Shown one piece after another: positions 28,215-38,567 of a stretch of DNA of 52,500 nt. Where the stretch lies: contig JAPMOS010000175.1 of assembly GCA_027972325.1 (NCBI GenBank), positions 1 through 52,500 on the forward strand, written 5' to 3'. Source of the DNA: Paratrimastix pyriformis (taxonomy: Eukaryota; Preaxostyla; Paratrimastigidae). The notes below the pieces were generated by a model, which made no database searches, was not told the origin of the DNA, and worked only from the letters and a program-made list of their open reading frames with translations. Made by a program: the position numbers and the translations under genes. Within the stretch, counting starts at the first letter, position 1. Each line of letters begins with the position of its first letter.

Positions 28215-28440
28215 CTGCGGCGATGAAGCAGGAGTGAAAAATCAACCCAACAAACCAACCACAAGAGGCAGACTGATTGGCCTGGCTGCTGGTGGTGTTG
28301 CTGGTGTTGGTTCCATCGGGGCTTCTGATGCGGGGGTTGGAGCGGCTATTCCTGGTCCGCTTTCACGCGTCGGTGGACAAAACGGCCGTTCGATGCTGAT
28401 TCGGAAACACCCCGAGGGATCTTGAAATCGTTTTCAAACT

Positions 28441-29200
28441 GACCCCTGAGCGCTTTCACTTCTGGGATCACCATTGGCATGACCTCTTCTCCAGGAGAAA
28501 CGTTTTGGGAGTTCTCTTTTTGGTGGCATCTTTACCATTAGCCCTCCTCTAACTCACTGCAAGCCACAGCAACCTCAATTCTGCGGTTCCCTCCTCTGCA
28601 TATAGCATGGGTTTTCCTCCTCCCCAGGTATTTCGGCACTGTAGCCGATGCGAGTTTCACACTGGTTGATTCCAGATGGTTTTATTCCAAGAAGTTGCGT
28701 TCCCGGTCAAGTCTTTTTTCGTTCGGGTCTCCATTGTATGGGGGCTTCAGCGGCGTCCGCCAAGGCGAACCACCTCGTTTCAGCATATTCGGACACTAAA
28801 CAGTATTTAGAAAAATCTGAACCTACGAAATTTTCCTTTTTATCTTTGTTCGCCCGCAGCGTCGACCTCAAGTTTCGCAGTTTTCTTGCAGTCCCCTTCT
28901 CCTCGCGCCCTTCGCTCGCCCCGGTACCACTTGGGACTCATTTCCGTCTGTGGTATGTCAGCACGGTGCTCCGGGCTTATCGGAACCCGCCGCCCACTTT
29001 CTCTCTGGCAAAATGTCTGGCATGTTCCCGAATAAGAATTCAGTTCGCCCGCAGGATCTCAGTCGTTTGGGTTGGGCTCGGGAAACTAGACCCCATTTAG
29101 AAAAAAGTGAACCTACAGAATTTAAAATTAGGTCTTTTTGCGGTTTTGGTGCCCCATGCACCCCTTCGTTGGCCCCGTCCCCTTCGTGACCGCAGCTTTG
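28441..29200. other. No gene recognised
   Basis: A lower-GC stretch. A motif, ATTTAGAAAAAAGTGAACCTACAG (about 29,094-29,117), recurs in similar form at 28,805-28,830. Short frames are present but without coding bias. Confidence 0.35.
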
Positions 29201-29207
29201 AGGCTCG

Positions 29208-29606
29208 GTGCCGCACCAAACTCGGATATTCCAAGAGAGAAACAGTGAGCCCCCCATGTGTTCCTGTCCGGGTCAGGCCCAGGCCCGAGCCCACCGAGCG
29301 AGACCCATCAATTCCGGCGGGGGTCGTTTTGGCCAGCGGGGTGCCGACGTGCTTTTTTCTCCGGCTCGTTCCCCGGTTTGCTGGCGCGGAGGCCTCAGCC
29401 AAAGAGCTCCACCGCGGAGCGGGCTTCGCAGCTCAACACGTCGCACCTTGTCTCAAGCCAGCCCCAACGATGCTGATTCTCCGACGGAAGTTTTTCAGAA
29501 ACGCTCTCAGCTTCGGCGCCCCGGTTTGCGTTCCCAAGAAAAGCATCTGCCCAGCCAGCCACTGGTGGCAGAGCATGCTTCAGTGTCCCATCTGATGGCG
29601 ATCTGA
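29208..29606 (+). CDS. Hypothetical protein, doubtful
   Basis: A 132-codon frame with Ser/Arg/Gln-rich, disordered-type composition ending QPLVAEHASVSHLMAI at 29,606. Overlapping frames are also open, no splice sites fix its limits and no domain is seen. Confidence 0.2.
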   Translation: MPHQTRIFQERNSEPPMCSCPGQAQARAHRARPINSGGGRFGQRGADVLFSPARSPVCWRGGLSQRAPPRSGLRSSTRRTLSQASPNDADSPTEVFQKRSQLRRPGLRSQEKHLPSQPLVAEHASVSHLMAI

Positions 29607-29645
29607 TCGGGACCCCTCTCCCAAACTCAGACCTGGCTCGGCATG

Positions 29646-30047
29646 TCAGTACCCCCTCTCCCTCGGCGCTTGGGCAGTCGAGGCCGGAGGCCTGCCCACA
29701 CGAGCCCGAGTGAGAGGGAGTAACCCCAGGTCGTCATCCCCCCATCCCTCTCCTCCCCCCACACCACCACCACACGATGAGTCAGCGTTCGCACCTTCTG
29801 CCCCCGTCCCCACTCCCAGTGGCCGAAGGCCCGCAGGTGCAGCCAGGTGCGCCTCCGGCCGTGCTGCCTCTTCCAGCTCCAGGACAGGGGACTGGTTTCT
29901 ACAGGGGGGGAAAAAAATAATGTCAGTGCAAACGAACGGACCTTGCACGGCGAGTACGGGATGGTGGGCCACTAAGGTCGAAGGGCCCTGGCCCGGGTGG
30001 GGAGGCTGATCAAGAATGTGCATTCGGGAAAACTTGCTCCGATCCAA
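29646..30047 (-). CDS. Hypothetical protein, probable two exons
   Basis: The first exon from ATG 30,047 reads MDRSKFSRMHILDQPPHPGQ, then STLVAHHPVLAVQ. An intron (about 29,942-29,902, GTCCGT...CCTGTAG) is followed by NQSPVLELEEAARPEAHLAA and an acidic Gly-rich stretch (GWGDDDLGLLPL), ending at 29,646. The donor type agrees with the other genes of the window. No family recognised; the product would be short and mostly disordered. Confidence 0.35.
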   Translation of the reverse strand: MDRSKFSRMHILDQPPHPGQGPSTLVAHHPVLAVQGPFVCTDIIFFPPCRNQSPVLELEEAARPEAHLAAPAGLRPLGVGTGAEGANADSSCGGGVGGGEGWGDDDLGLLPLTRARVGRPPASTAQAPRERGY

Positions 30048-30049
30048 AT

Positions 30050-31290
30050 GCTTGGTGGACTGATATGAAGCAGTGAGATGGACTAGTGGTTTGGTGTGAT
30101 GAGTGGGACTCTGGTGCCGAGTGGTGGTGGTGAAATGAGGATACTCGAATGTCTGAAGTGAACCAAGTGAGTTGAAACCTGGAAATGACCTGGACGCGAG
30201 AATGAATAGATAAGATGCTAATGTGACTTGGTGATAGAGTGAAAGAGTCAGGTGAAAAGTGATAAGTGATTCCCATCCCGAAAAAAGCGATAAAGCGTCG
30301 ATCTATTCGCAAAGGAAACAATGAAATACAAAAACAAATACAACAGAAACAAAAGATGAGCCAGAAAAAGAAAGCGCCGCGACCAAAGGCGGCTGGAAAA
30401 ATTGACGCGTTCAAAAAGAGAAGTGCAGGGGGTTATGTACGTTATCACGGGGGTGGTCACGGTTCAAAATTTTGGTCAAATTTTGAAAAAGTCTCAGGGT
30501 TTAATTCCCGCCCGGGCCGACCGGGACCCGATCTGACACCAGGGCTCACCCGGGCCCGGGGGCGCGCTTGTGCATAAGATAATCTGGTGCCACCCGGGGC
30601 CAGGGCCGGGCCCAGACGATGGGTCCCATCGCCGGCACGGCCTCGCCGAGGGGGGGCTTCAGGGCTGGAAACCCGATCATTCGATGTATTTTTACAAAAG
30701 AACCCCGCCCAGGTGATTCGAAAGAGTTCTGCCCGTGCAAGAAAAGTTTATTGAAGATCTCATCGACCAATGTCACATTCCGAGGGGGCCCTCAAATCGG
30801 CTGCCTCGTTTCACCAATAAAATAGCCCCATAGCCTGCATCAGAAAACAGCATTGAAACGAGATCCTCGCCTGCGCCGCATGGCCGAACTCGACGTCATC
30901 CCGTGAAAGTGTGCTGAATCCCGTCAACTCGACCGAACAGACTCAAAGCATAATGTATGTTAGATCCCCAGCGTTGATAAGTGGCCGGTCGGCAAAATGG
31001 GCGACTCGATTAATGCTGAAGGTTGAACGTCACATCAGCGTCTTTGACGCCGCTTACAATGGGAATGCGTTTTAAAAAAGCAGTGCGAATGGTGTGATCG
31101 ATACCACCATGACCGTTGTCAGCTCGATGAGCAGGCAGCATTGATGATGCTGTCCTGCGGGATCGGCTGGAACACGTGACCAAACTTCGGCAAGGTAGAA
31201 GCAGAGATAGTCCTATTGCTCTCACGGTTCGCTCTGACGATCGTGGCAAAGTCAGCCGCAAAACATGCTCGTGACCACCCCCGTGTAAAC
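30050..31290. other. Gene-poor, partly A/T-rich stretch
   Basis: It contains A-rich DNA (30,180-30,420), a G/C-rich block with CCCGGGCC strings (30,500-30,640) and mixed sequence to the pogo element. A minus-strand frame at 30,010-30,414 has a hydrophobic, Phe-rich segment, but this follows from A/T-rich sequence. No gene is supported. Confidence 0.4.
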
Positions 31291-31295
31291 GTATA

Positions 31296-33968
31296 ACGTG
31301 GGTACGCGTAACCCGGTAATGGGCACCAAACCCGGAACATTTGAAATTTGGTTTTGGGGCCCTTCCCGGGCCGCGCCCGGGAGGGTGGGGATCTTCTCGG
31401 AGAGCCCAAAGCCCCTATTTTTGGCAGGAAACCGAGTGGCACTCCGCCGGCCGCTGGATGGGACCCGAGGTCGATCTGATGTCGACCTCATGGCGGACCC
31501 TCTCGACCCAAAGTGGCCGCGCGGGAGAGCCAAACGTACCGGTTTCATTTACAGGGATCCCAAGTGAAAAAGAAAAGCGATGAAAAAGCCCTCAACGCGG
31601 CGGAGGACCCGGCGGAGGGGGAGGGAGTGAGCAGGGGGGCGGGTAGCCCGCCTGTGGCGGAGCGTGGAGGCCGAAAGGAGAGTACCAGGGTGGGGGGCCG
31701 GAGAGCGGAGGTGGGTAGTATGCCCACCCGTAGAATGGCTGGGGCGGGGGCTGCCACCCGGCGGGCAGGGGCGCGGCCGTGGCCATGGCTTGGGCTGGGA
31801 AGGCCGTGGGAGTCACCTTGCCGGGGGGTGTCGGGCCGGCCCGAGCCTTGCTGGCAGGCTTCTTCCGGGGGGGCTCGAGTGCCACCCGGGGCCTTGCGCC
31901 TGCGGGGCTTGGGGGCCGGGGCGGCATTCCTCTGGGCACCGCCCGGAGGCAGGATGGCGTTGTTGATGTTCGGACCGCATCGGGCGTCGTCCGGCGGCGG
32001 ACTCGTCTCGGGCTCCACGAACTCAGAACCCAGAGGACGGTCCGGAGCGTATGGGTAAAGACCACTCCGGTGCCACCCTGCCAAAATGGTGGTGCTCCCA
32101 CTGGCCTGCATCAAGGAGTCCCTGCAGGCTGTGATCAGACGTGCCCTGGTGGAATATTTGGGGCGGTACTGAGGGAAAGGGTCGGCCCCAGAAAGAAGGA
32201 AAAGAGCGTCAGACCTTCCCGATCTTGTCCACATTTTGCGTGAGCACCCGCTTGAAATGGGAAAAGTAGGTCAGGTCCAGCGGCTGCAGAATGGGACTAA
32301 AGAGGGAAGGGGCAGGTGAGGCCACAAAGCGGCAGCCAGACGTCATCCCGGGAGGCAAAAACAGGAGCGTCACCTGCTCCTGGCGGAGAAGCTCCTCAAG
32401 TTCGGCCCTCGTTGGAGCCTCCTCGGGCTCCTCTTCGTCCTCGAAGGATGCGCCGCCGTCGGATCCGGCGGCCTCGCCCTCGGCTGCGGGGTCGCGGGCA
32501 GGGGGGCCGTCGGGCTCCTCTGCAGTCTCCTCATCCTCCTCTGGCGCGGGGGCAGCTTCCGAACGAGGGGGCTCGCTTCCCCTGGTGGTGGGTACCCCGG
32601 GTATGGGGACAGAGTGCGGGGCCGCCGGGGCAGTGCCGGTGTGAACAAGCGGCGGGGGAGGTGGGGATGGGGGTCGGGTCGGGACCATGGGGCGCCGGAG
32701 GGGCTGGGAGGGAGACCAAAGCAGGGGCGCCCTCCAAGGGCACGGTGGCAGGGACGGACGAGAGCGGTGAGCCTGGAGGTGGTGCAGGCCGTGGCCGCAG
32801 GGGGCGGGAGGTGGGGGCGGGGCCCGACCACCAGCTCGTGGACACCGGGGGCGAAGTGAGACGTGCACCGGTCGAGCACGACCAGGGCGGGGCGCTTGGG
32901 CACACCAGGCGGTGTGGGACCCCGGATCTGTACGGGATTGAGGGAAAAGACCGACGGGATTGCAGGCCTTCTGGGGGATGAGCATCTCCCTCAAGTACTT
33001 CAGGAAAATGGTCTGGTTGACCCATCCTTTCTTTGTGCCACTCTCGCCAAAGTAGTCGTGCACCAGTTTCGGAAGGTCTTTGGGCTGAGTGGCCCGGGGG
33101 AAGATCAGCAGCGGGGGCAGGGCCTCCCCTCCGGCGCTGATGCAGCAGAGGACGGTGTGATGTTGGTAGTGCCTCTTGTACTTCATGAAGGGTTTGCGTT
33201 GGGAATGCAGGAGCACGACGTATTTTGCTCCCCTCGGCACTAGAGTACAGTGAGGGGAGGTCATGGATATGGAGGCCAGCAGACCGCCGGAGGTGACCAT
33301 GGACTCGTCCATGTTGAAGACGAGGTCTTCGTCGAAGAGCTGGTCGAGGGGGCCCCCGAAGACGTGTTCGCACTTCCTGAAGAAGTGCCGGACGAGTCGG
33401 CCCCGTTGCACGTGGTCCTAGGGCAGGGTCAGGGGAAGCCCAGGGGCACCTGGTCGCGGACCTCCTCGACGCGGACCGCCGTGCACGTCTTGAGTTCAGC
33501 CACTTGGATCAGTTTTTTGGCTGTCGCGCGGCTCATCTGCGCGTGATCGACAGCCACTCCTCGCGAATGGGTAAGTCTGAAGGTGCTCATCTAGGGCAGT
33601 GAGGTTTGGTGGAGCAGGGCCGACAGACATCTTGGGTGAATTGCGTCAATCGGATATTGTGATGGGTTCGAATATACTCCTGAGCTTGCTGCACCACTGC
33701 AGGAGTTAGAGTCGTGGGTCTGCCGGGCTTTCCGGGGATCCGGCCTTGGGCAAGTGCCTTCTTGTGGCGTGAAACTGATGCCGGACTGATGCCGAGCTTG
33801 AAGACCCTCGGTTTGGCGGCGGCAGGCGCCGCTCCACCGGGTAAAACTCGGAGACCCGCCCGGCCGGCGCGCGGAAGGGGAGCCTCCGGGGCCGCCTCGG
33901 GCGCTCCCGGCGGCTCCATCGAACCGTAACGGGTTTGGTGCGGATTACCGGGTTATGTGGACCCACGT
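31296..33968. mobile_element. Pogo-like (Tc1/mariner superfamily) transposon
   Basis: The end ACGTGGGTACGCGTAACCCG (from 31,296, continuing to about 31,334) is matched in reverse complement at 33,930-33,968 with about four mismatches in 39. Both ends abut TA (31,294-31,295 and 33,969-33,970), the superfamily target. The 2.67 kb between them holds one minus-strand transposase gene. TIR similarity of about 90 percent suggests moderate age. Confidence 0.85.
31560..33919 (-). CDS. Pogo-like DDE_1 transposase with several introns
   Basis: ATG 33,919 leads a Pro/Ala-rich start and a helix-turn-helix (KLGISPASVSRHKKALAQG, then GRPTTLTPAVVQQAQEYI). A middle exon (about 33,530-33,425) reads MSRATAKKLIQVAELKTCTA. 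The catalytic part starts after CCCTAG at about 33,419: LVFNMDESMV (first D), LPPLLIFPRATQPKDLPKL, and further on ALVVLDRCTSHF (second D, near 32,880) and LLFLPPGMTS, then after an intron LQPLDLTYFSHFKRVLTQNV (third D, near 32,275). The downstream region has GWHRSGLYPYAPDRPL, the usual pogo/jerky motif, and a basic Pro-rich tail. A Pro-rich and acidic stretch of well over 100 residues separates the second and third catalytic residues. Exon limits are approximate. Confidence 0.7.
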
Positions 33969-34003
33969 TACACCCCTGGAGAAGTGCGGGTTGAAGCCGC
34001 TCC

Positions 34004-34602
34004 ACTCGTTCAAAAAAAACCGTGGACACCGGCACAACCACAGGGTCATGTTGGTCGGCTCGCAGAGGTGGTCTGCTTGGTTTTCAGGCGAGGCACACAG
34101 TCTGAAGACGCTGGGAATCTGTGTTTGGGAGGAGTACCAGCGCACGCACTGAGTTTTTTGGAGAAACAAAATGACCGTCCAGGACATCTCTCCCCGCTGA
34201 GCGAGGCCCGCCCACGAGTCCTCATGGGTAGGGGTCTCCTCGATGGTGACTATCTCACTATTTATGGCAAATTCACCCTTGACTTCGGTTTTCAGCAGAT
34301 CTGAGATCTCCCACCCGGACCCTTCAGAAGCTCTCCTTTTCTGGTGCGCTGCTATGATGAGACCAAGTGGTGGTGGGTCGCGTTTTCCCAGGCTTGAATA
34401 AGCTGTCGTTGGAATTGAGTGTGTCTCCTTCCCTTCTCCTATTCACCAGATCAACTTCGTTCTTCTCCACTTCTCCTTCTCCTTCTCCGGCAATTGCCTC
34501 CGGCCAACACGGTTTTCCCTTTCGAACCGAGTCGCAGCGTTCAGGGAAGGGGACAACATGACCCTGTGGTTGTGCCGGTGTCCACGGTTTTTTTAACGAG
34601 TG
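34004..34602. repeat. Inverted repeat pair, about 48 bp arms, 600 bp apart
   Basis: The arm at 34,021-34,052 (CGTGGACACCGGCACAACCA, then CAGGGTCATGTT), preceded by ACTCGTT and an A run, is repeated inverted at 34,555-34,602. The span of 600 bp fits a MITE-like element. The left arm lies 34 bp from the pogo element. On the minus strand the left arm continues into a coding-like string (RLCASPENQADHLCEPTNM), so the arms might instead come from an older coding element. Confidence 0.75.
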
Positions 34603-34609
34603 CGGTTAT

Positions 34610-35085
34610 TTCAAATCTTGTTGGGGTCCCACCCTTGCCGAGGGCTTTTCGGCCATGATGCGGTTTCAAAAAATTCTTTGTTTGAACCCATTTGTTTTTC
34701 CGTTTAGAAAACTCGGTACACAGTGACGATTTTTTCCCATTCTTTTATTTGAATGCCCTTGCCGCGGCTTTTTCGAGGTTTCCACCAGGACACCCGGCCG
34801 TCGCGGGCCGCTAGGTTGGTCATGTGAAAACCGGGTACACAGAGACTCGTTTTCGCGCTAGCCGGCCTGGCCGTCCCACTTGCAGAGACGCTCATGGCCC
34901 TGAGCGAATCCTTTGGGTACATTCAGGGGTTTTTCGTTCTTCTTTTGTGTTGCTGGGGGTGGGAAGCCCGGGAAGAAGAAAAAAAAAAAAAAACGGGCCA
35001 TAGAGAATACAAGAGAATCATGAGCGGGAAACGGAGAGCCCATATCAAAAAACACACTCCGTGAAAATAAAGGAAACACACTGGC
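34610..35085. other. No gene seen
   Basis: Two similar strings, ACTCGGTACACAGTGACG (34,710) and ACCGGGTACACAGAGACTCG (34,828), in the same orientation, and an A15 tract near 34,979. This is the 3-prime flank of the minus-strand gene that ends at 35,106. Confidence 0.4.
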
Positions 35086-35105
35086 TTCAAAAGCCGAAAC
35101 TGGCT

Positions 35106-38100
35106 TCAAAAGCCGAGCATCCGCCGATGCTGCACCGTGGGCGGCACCTCGCCCTCCTCGCCGCTGCCCTGAACCAGGGGGCTATTGAGCACCGAGCGCT
35201 CCAAGGCCCGCAGGATGCGGTAGTTCTCCTCCTCCGTCGCGGGGCCGGCCGTCGGCGGGTGGCGGGCCGGGCCGCCGGGCAGCGGCGTTCGCAGTGGGGA
35301 GCGCAGGCCGGGATGGGGCAGCGAGTGCACGACACATGAGTGGCCTGAGAAGGGCCGAGCAAGGGCAGGGGCAGGGGTGGAGGCGGCCGGGCCGACCGGT
35401 GGCGGCGGAGGCAGGGCGGCGGCACGCTCTGAGGGGGGGGCTTCGGGTTGGTGGGTGGTGGTGGTGGTGGTGGTGGTGGTGGGGGCGGGTGCGGTCGGGG
35501 TCGGTGGGGGATGGGTTGGATTGGCGGATCAGCGACGGCGGGGGAGATGGTGACGGTGGTGGTTGTGGTGGTTGAAGTCTCGGTGGCCGGGGCGGGGACG
35601 TAGCGGAGGTAGGCGGTCTGGGGGCGGCGCCGGGACGGGGAGCGCGTGGCCGAGGGGGACGGGGTGGTGGTCATGGTTGCGAGGGGAAGGGGGGTCGTCA
35701 CCGAGAGCAGGGAGGGCGGCCCAGTCAGATCCAGGTCCTCGTCGTCCTCACCGGGACCTGAGAGCGCACCCAGGCCAAAGAAGAAAGAAGGGGGTGGAAT
35801 GGAAGACCGAGAGGTGATGGGATGGAAGAAGGGGATGGGCTGGGATGAAAGGGATGTGAAGAAGAAAGAAGAAGAAAGAAGAAAGAAGAAGAAGAAGAAG
35901 GAAGAAGAAGAAAGAAGAAGAAGAAGAAAGAAGAAAGAAGAAGGAAGAAGAAGAAGGAGGAAGAAGAAAGAAGAAAGAAGAAAGAAGAAGGAAGAAGGAA
36001 GAAGAAGAAGGAGGAAGAAGAAGAAGAAGAAGAAGAAGAAGAAGAAGAAGAAGAAGAAGAAGAAGAAGAAGAAGACGACGACGAAGACGAAGAAGACGAA
36101 GACGAAGAAGACGAAGAAGACGAAGAAGACGAAGAAGACGAAGACGAAGAAGACGAAGAAGACGAAGAAGACGAAGAGAGACTTTGTTCCCTTTTTCCGG
36201 GCCCTGGTGGCTCGGTTTTCCGGAATATGAGATAGGAAGGGTTTGGGGTGGTGGGTGGTGGCGGCACGGACCATCCGCCGGGCGCATGTCCATGGCCGAC
36301 TGTGCGCGCGTTCGGACCACCCAATCGGGCAGGCCGGCCACCCGAGGCGACCTCCCCGGCCCGCCAGCAGCAGCCATCCGCTCAATCGGCACCGAGTCGG
36401 GTCGCACCCGGGCCGCGGCCACGGGCCGCCCGGGGCTGTCCACGACCGGGGCCGCCCTGGGGGCGGCCGCTGGCCGCTGGCGCAGCGGCGACGAGGGAGT
36501 GGGCGAGGCTGGCGGCGGCAGGTTATCCGGCTGCCGCGGGCCCCGCGCCGCGCCCAGCGCCCGCGGGGCCACCGCCACCGCCGCCCGGGGAGTGGCGCCC
36601 GTGGGCCCCGTGACAGCGGCAGCAGCAGCGGCGGCCAGGGCGACAGGGCTGGCGCAGCTCTGGTTGGCCAGCTCGGCGGCCCCCTGGGCCCGGGACGAGG
36701 CCGCGCTCACGGCACGGCTGATGGCCATTCGCCGTGCTTCGGTCTGTTCGCGCAGCTGGGCATGCGACAGGGGCGATGGCGGGGGGCCGCCGCGGGCCGG
36801 GGCGCCGGCCGGGGCAGCGTCGGGTTGAGGGGACGGGCCGGCCGGAGAGGCAGGGACGGCCTCCGGTCCGGGCTGGGCCGCGAGTGGCTGGGGGGACAGC
36901 GGGGCGCGCAGTGTCTCGGCTGGAGGAGGAGGCACCACGAGGGTGGGCCGGGCGGGCGCGGCGGCGCTTGATGGACCAGCCAGACGCGGCTGGGAGACAA
37001 TGGAACGGGGCGCATCGTCGAGAGGCAGGGGCTGCTGTGGTGGCGGTGGCGGCGGCGGCATGACAACGAGAGTGGACGGGATCGGTGGGGCAGGGGCGGC
37101 GCTGGTGGTGGTGGTGGCGGCGGTGGCCGGGATGAGCGATGGGGGACACTCGTCCTCTTCGCTCAGGCTCAGAGAGATGGCAGATGGGGAGAGGCCCCCG
37201 TGGGGTCGCGTCTGTGTCGGGGCGGCGGCGGCAGACGGAAGGGTCGCAAAGACCACCGCCGAGCGGTGCGGGGACGAGGGTGGGTTCTCAGGGGCCGGCC
37301 GGATCCGGGGCGGGGAGCGCGGGGAGGGCGGCGGGAAGGGAGCGCGGCGGGATGCGGTGAGCGAGCCTCGGGAGAGGGCCGGGGAGGGGGACCGGGACGA
37401 GGCCCGCCCGACCGCGGGCGGAGCGAGCGAGCGGTGGGTATTGATGGCGGGCGAGGGCGAGCGGGGTGTGGGGTGGGAGCTCTGGGGGCGGGGCAGGGGC
37501 AGGGGGACCCGCGCCAGGGGCGAGGTGGCCCGGGGCGTGCCGGCGGCCGAGTTCAGGGTGGCTGAGAAACGCGGTGGCGTGGCGGCGGTGGCGGTGGTGG
37601 GGGAAAGGGACCGAGCCGAGGTGGCCGGTGCGGGCGTTGTTTCCCCGAGGTGGTGGTGGTGATGGTGATGGTGGCGGTGATGGCGACAGTGTGAGTGGTG
37701 GTGGTGATGGTGGTGACGAGGCGGGGACGGGGGCGGGGACGGGGGCGGGGAGATCCCCGACGAGCCGGATGACGAGCATGACGAGCAGGAGCACGAGCGA
37801 GGCGATGAGGCCGCCGCCGGGGTCAGGGACGGACTCGGGATGGGCTGTTGGGGCAGCGGTCGTTGTGGCTGTGTGGGCGAGGGTGGCGGTGGCTGCTGTC
37901 GGGGTTCCTCAACCGCAACCGCGAGCGGCATCAGGGAGAGCGAGGCCAGGGCCGGCTCGGGGGGCACCCGACGGGATGACCCGGGTGTCAGCGGCCGCAC
38001 CGAGAGGGGCGTGGGTGGGGTCGAGGGCACGTAGAACTGGGGCGGGGGCGCCTTTTTGGGGGCGAGCGAGACCATGGTGGCCGAGAGAGGCGGGGGGGGG

Positions 38101-38490
38101 GGAGCGGGGGAAGAGCGACTTGGGGGTGGCAGGAGTTGGATTGGGTTGTGATCGGGGTGCGGAAATCGGTCGGGAGGTTCGTATCGGGGGTGGCGGGAGT
38201 GGAGGTGGCGGGGTGGTGGGTTCCACAGGGATGGCGTCATCATCGGGAGAGGGAGAGGGAGAAATCGTGGGATTGGCTGGTTGATCCGCTCGTGGGAGAG
38301 GAGAAGAAAGGGGACGAGGACGAGGAGCAAAATACCCTGTAGTCAATTTTGCCGGAGTGGCGGGGTTGTGGGTGGAGCGCAACTCCTTTTCCAACCGAGC
38401 CTGTTCTTTCTCGACCCAGTCAATCAGCGATTCCTGACAACAAAAAACAAATCGGGAATACAAGAAAGGAGCGACCAGACACTCATCCAA
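35106..38490 (-). CDS. Large Pro/Ser-rich disordered protein
   Basis: An exon starting at 38,433 after TTGTTGTCAG reads ESLIDWVEKEQARLEKELRS, a short amphipathic helix; the first codons lie upstream, perhaps near 38,478. An intron probably falls around 38,230-38,120. The main exon (about 38,110-36,184) encodes over 600 residues of Pro/Ser/Ala/Thr-rich sequence with His runs (from CAC/CAT tracts at 37,650-37,720) and an Ala/Gln helix (LREQTEARRMAISRAVSAAS). An intron of about 430 nt holds the purine/pyrimidine tract. The last exons contain GEDDEDLDLTGPPSLLS and end ATEEENYRILRALERSVLNS then VQHRRMLGF at 35,106. No catalytic domain; a scaffold or regulatory role is possible but unproven. It lies head to head with the TBC gene, about 60 bp apart. 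Confidence 0.55.
35858..36180. repeat. (GAA)n/(GAC)n/(GGA)n purine-rich tract, about 320 bp
   Basis: Nearly pure GAA, GAAGAC and GGA triplets. It lies in an intron of the disordered-protein gene, where the sense strand is TTC/TCC-rich. Long GAA tracts can form triplexes and slow polymerases. Confidence 0.95.
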
Positions 38491-38567
38491 TCTGGTGAGC
38501 TTTATTTAATTCGTTGCCCGAGAGAACCCTGGGTCGCACCACTATATTTTATTACCTGCCCTGGCAG

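Noticed and set aside
30010-30414. Membrane protein on the minus strand
   Set aside because: The hydrophobic segment follows from A-rich plus-strand sequence; no other coding sign is present.
31014-31500. Plus-strand genes antisense to the pogo end
   Set aside because: Low-quality overlapping frames without bias; the terminal inverted repeats and minus-strand transposase explain the region.
35646-37800. Plus-strand Gly/Arg/Ala-rich frames opposite the disordered-protein gene
   Set aside because: Codon bias, splice signals and the recognisable ends (ESLIDWVEKEQARLEKEL; ATEEENYRILRALERS) favour the minus strand.
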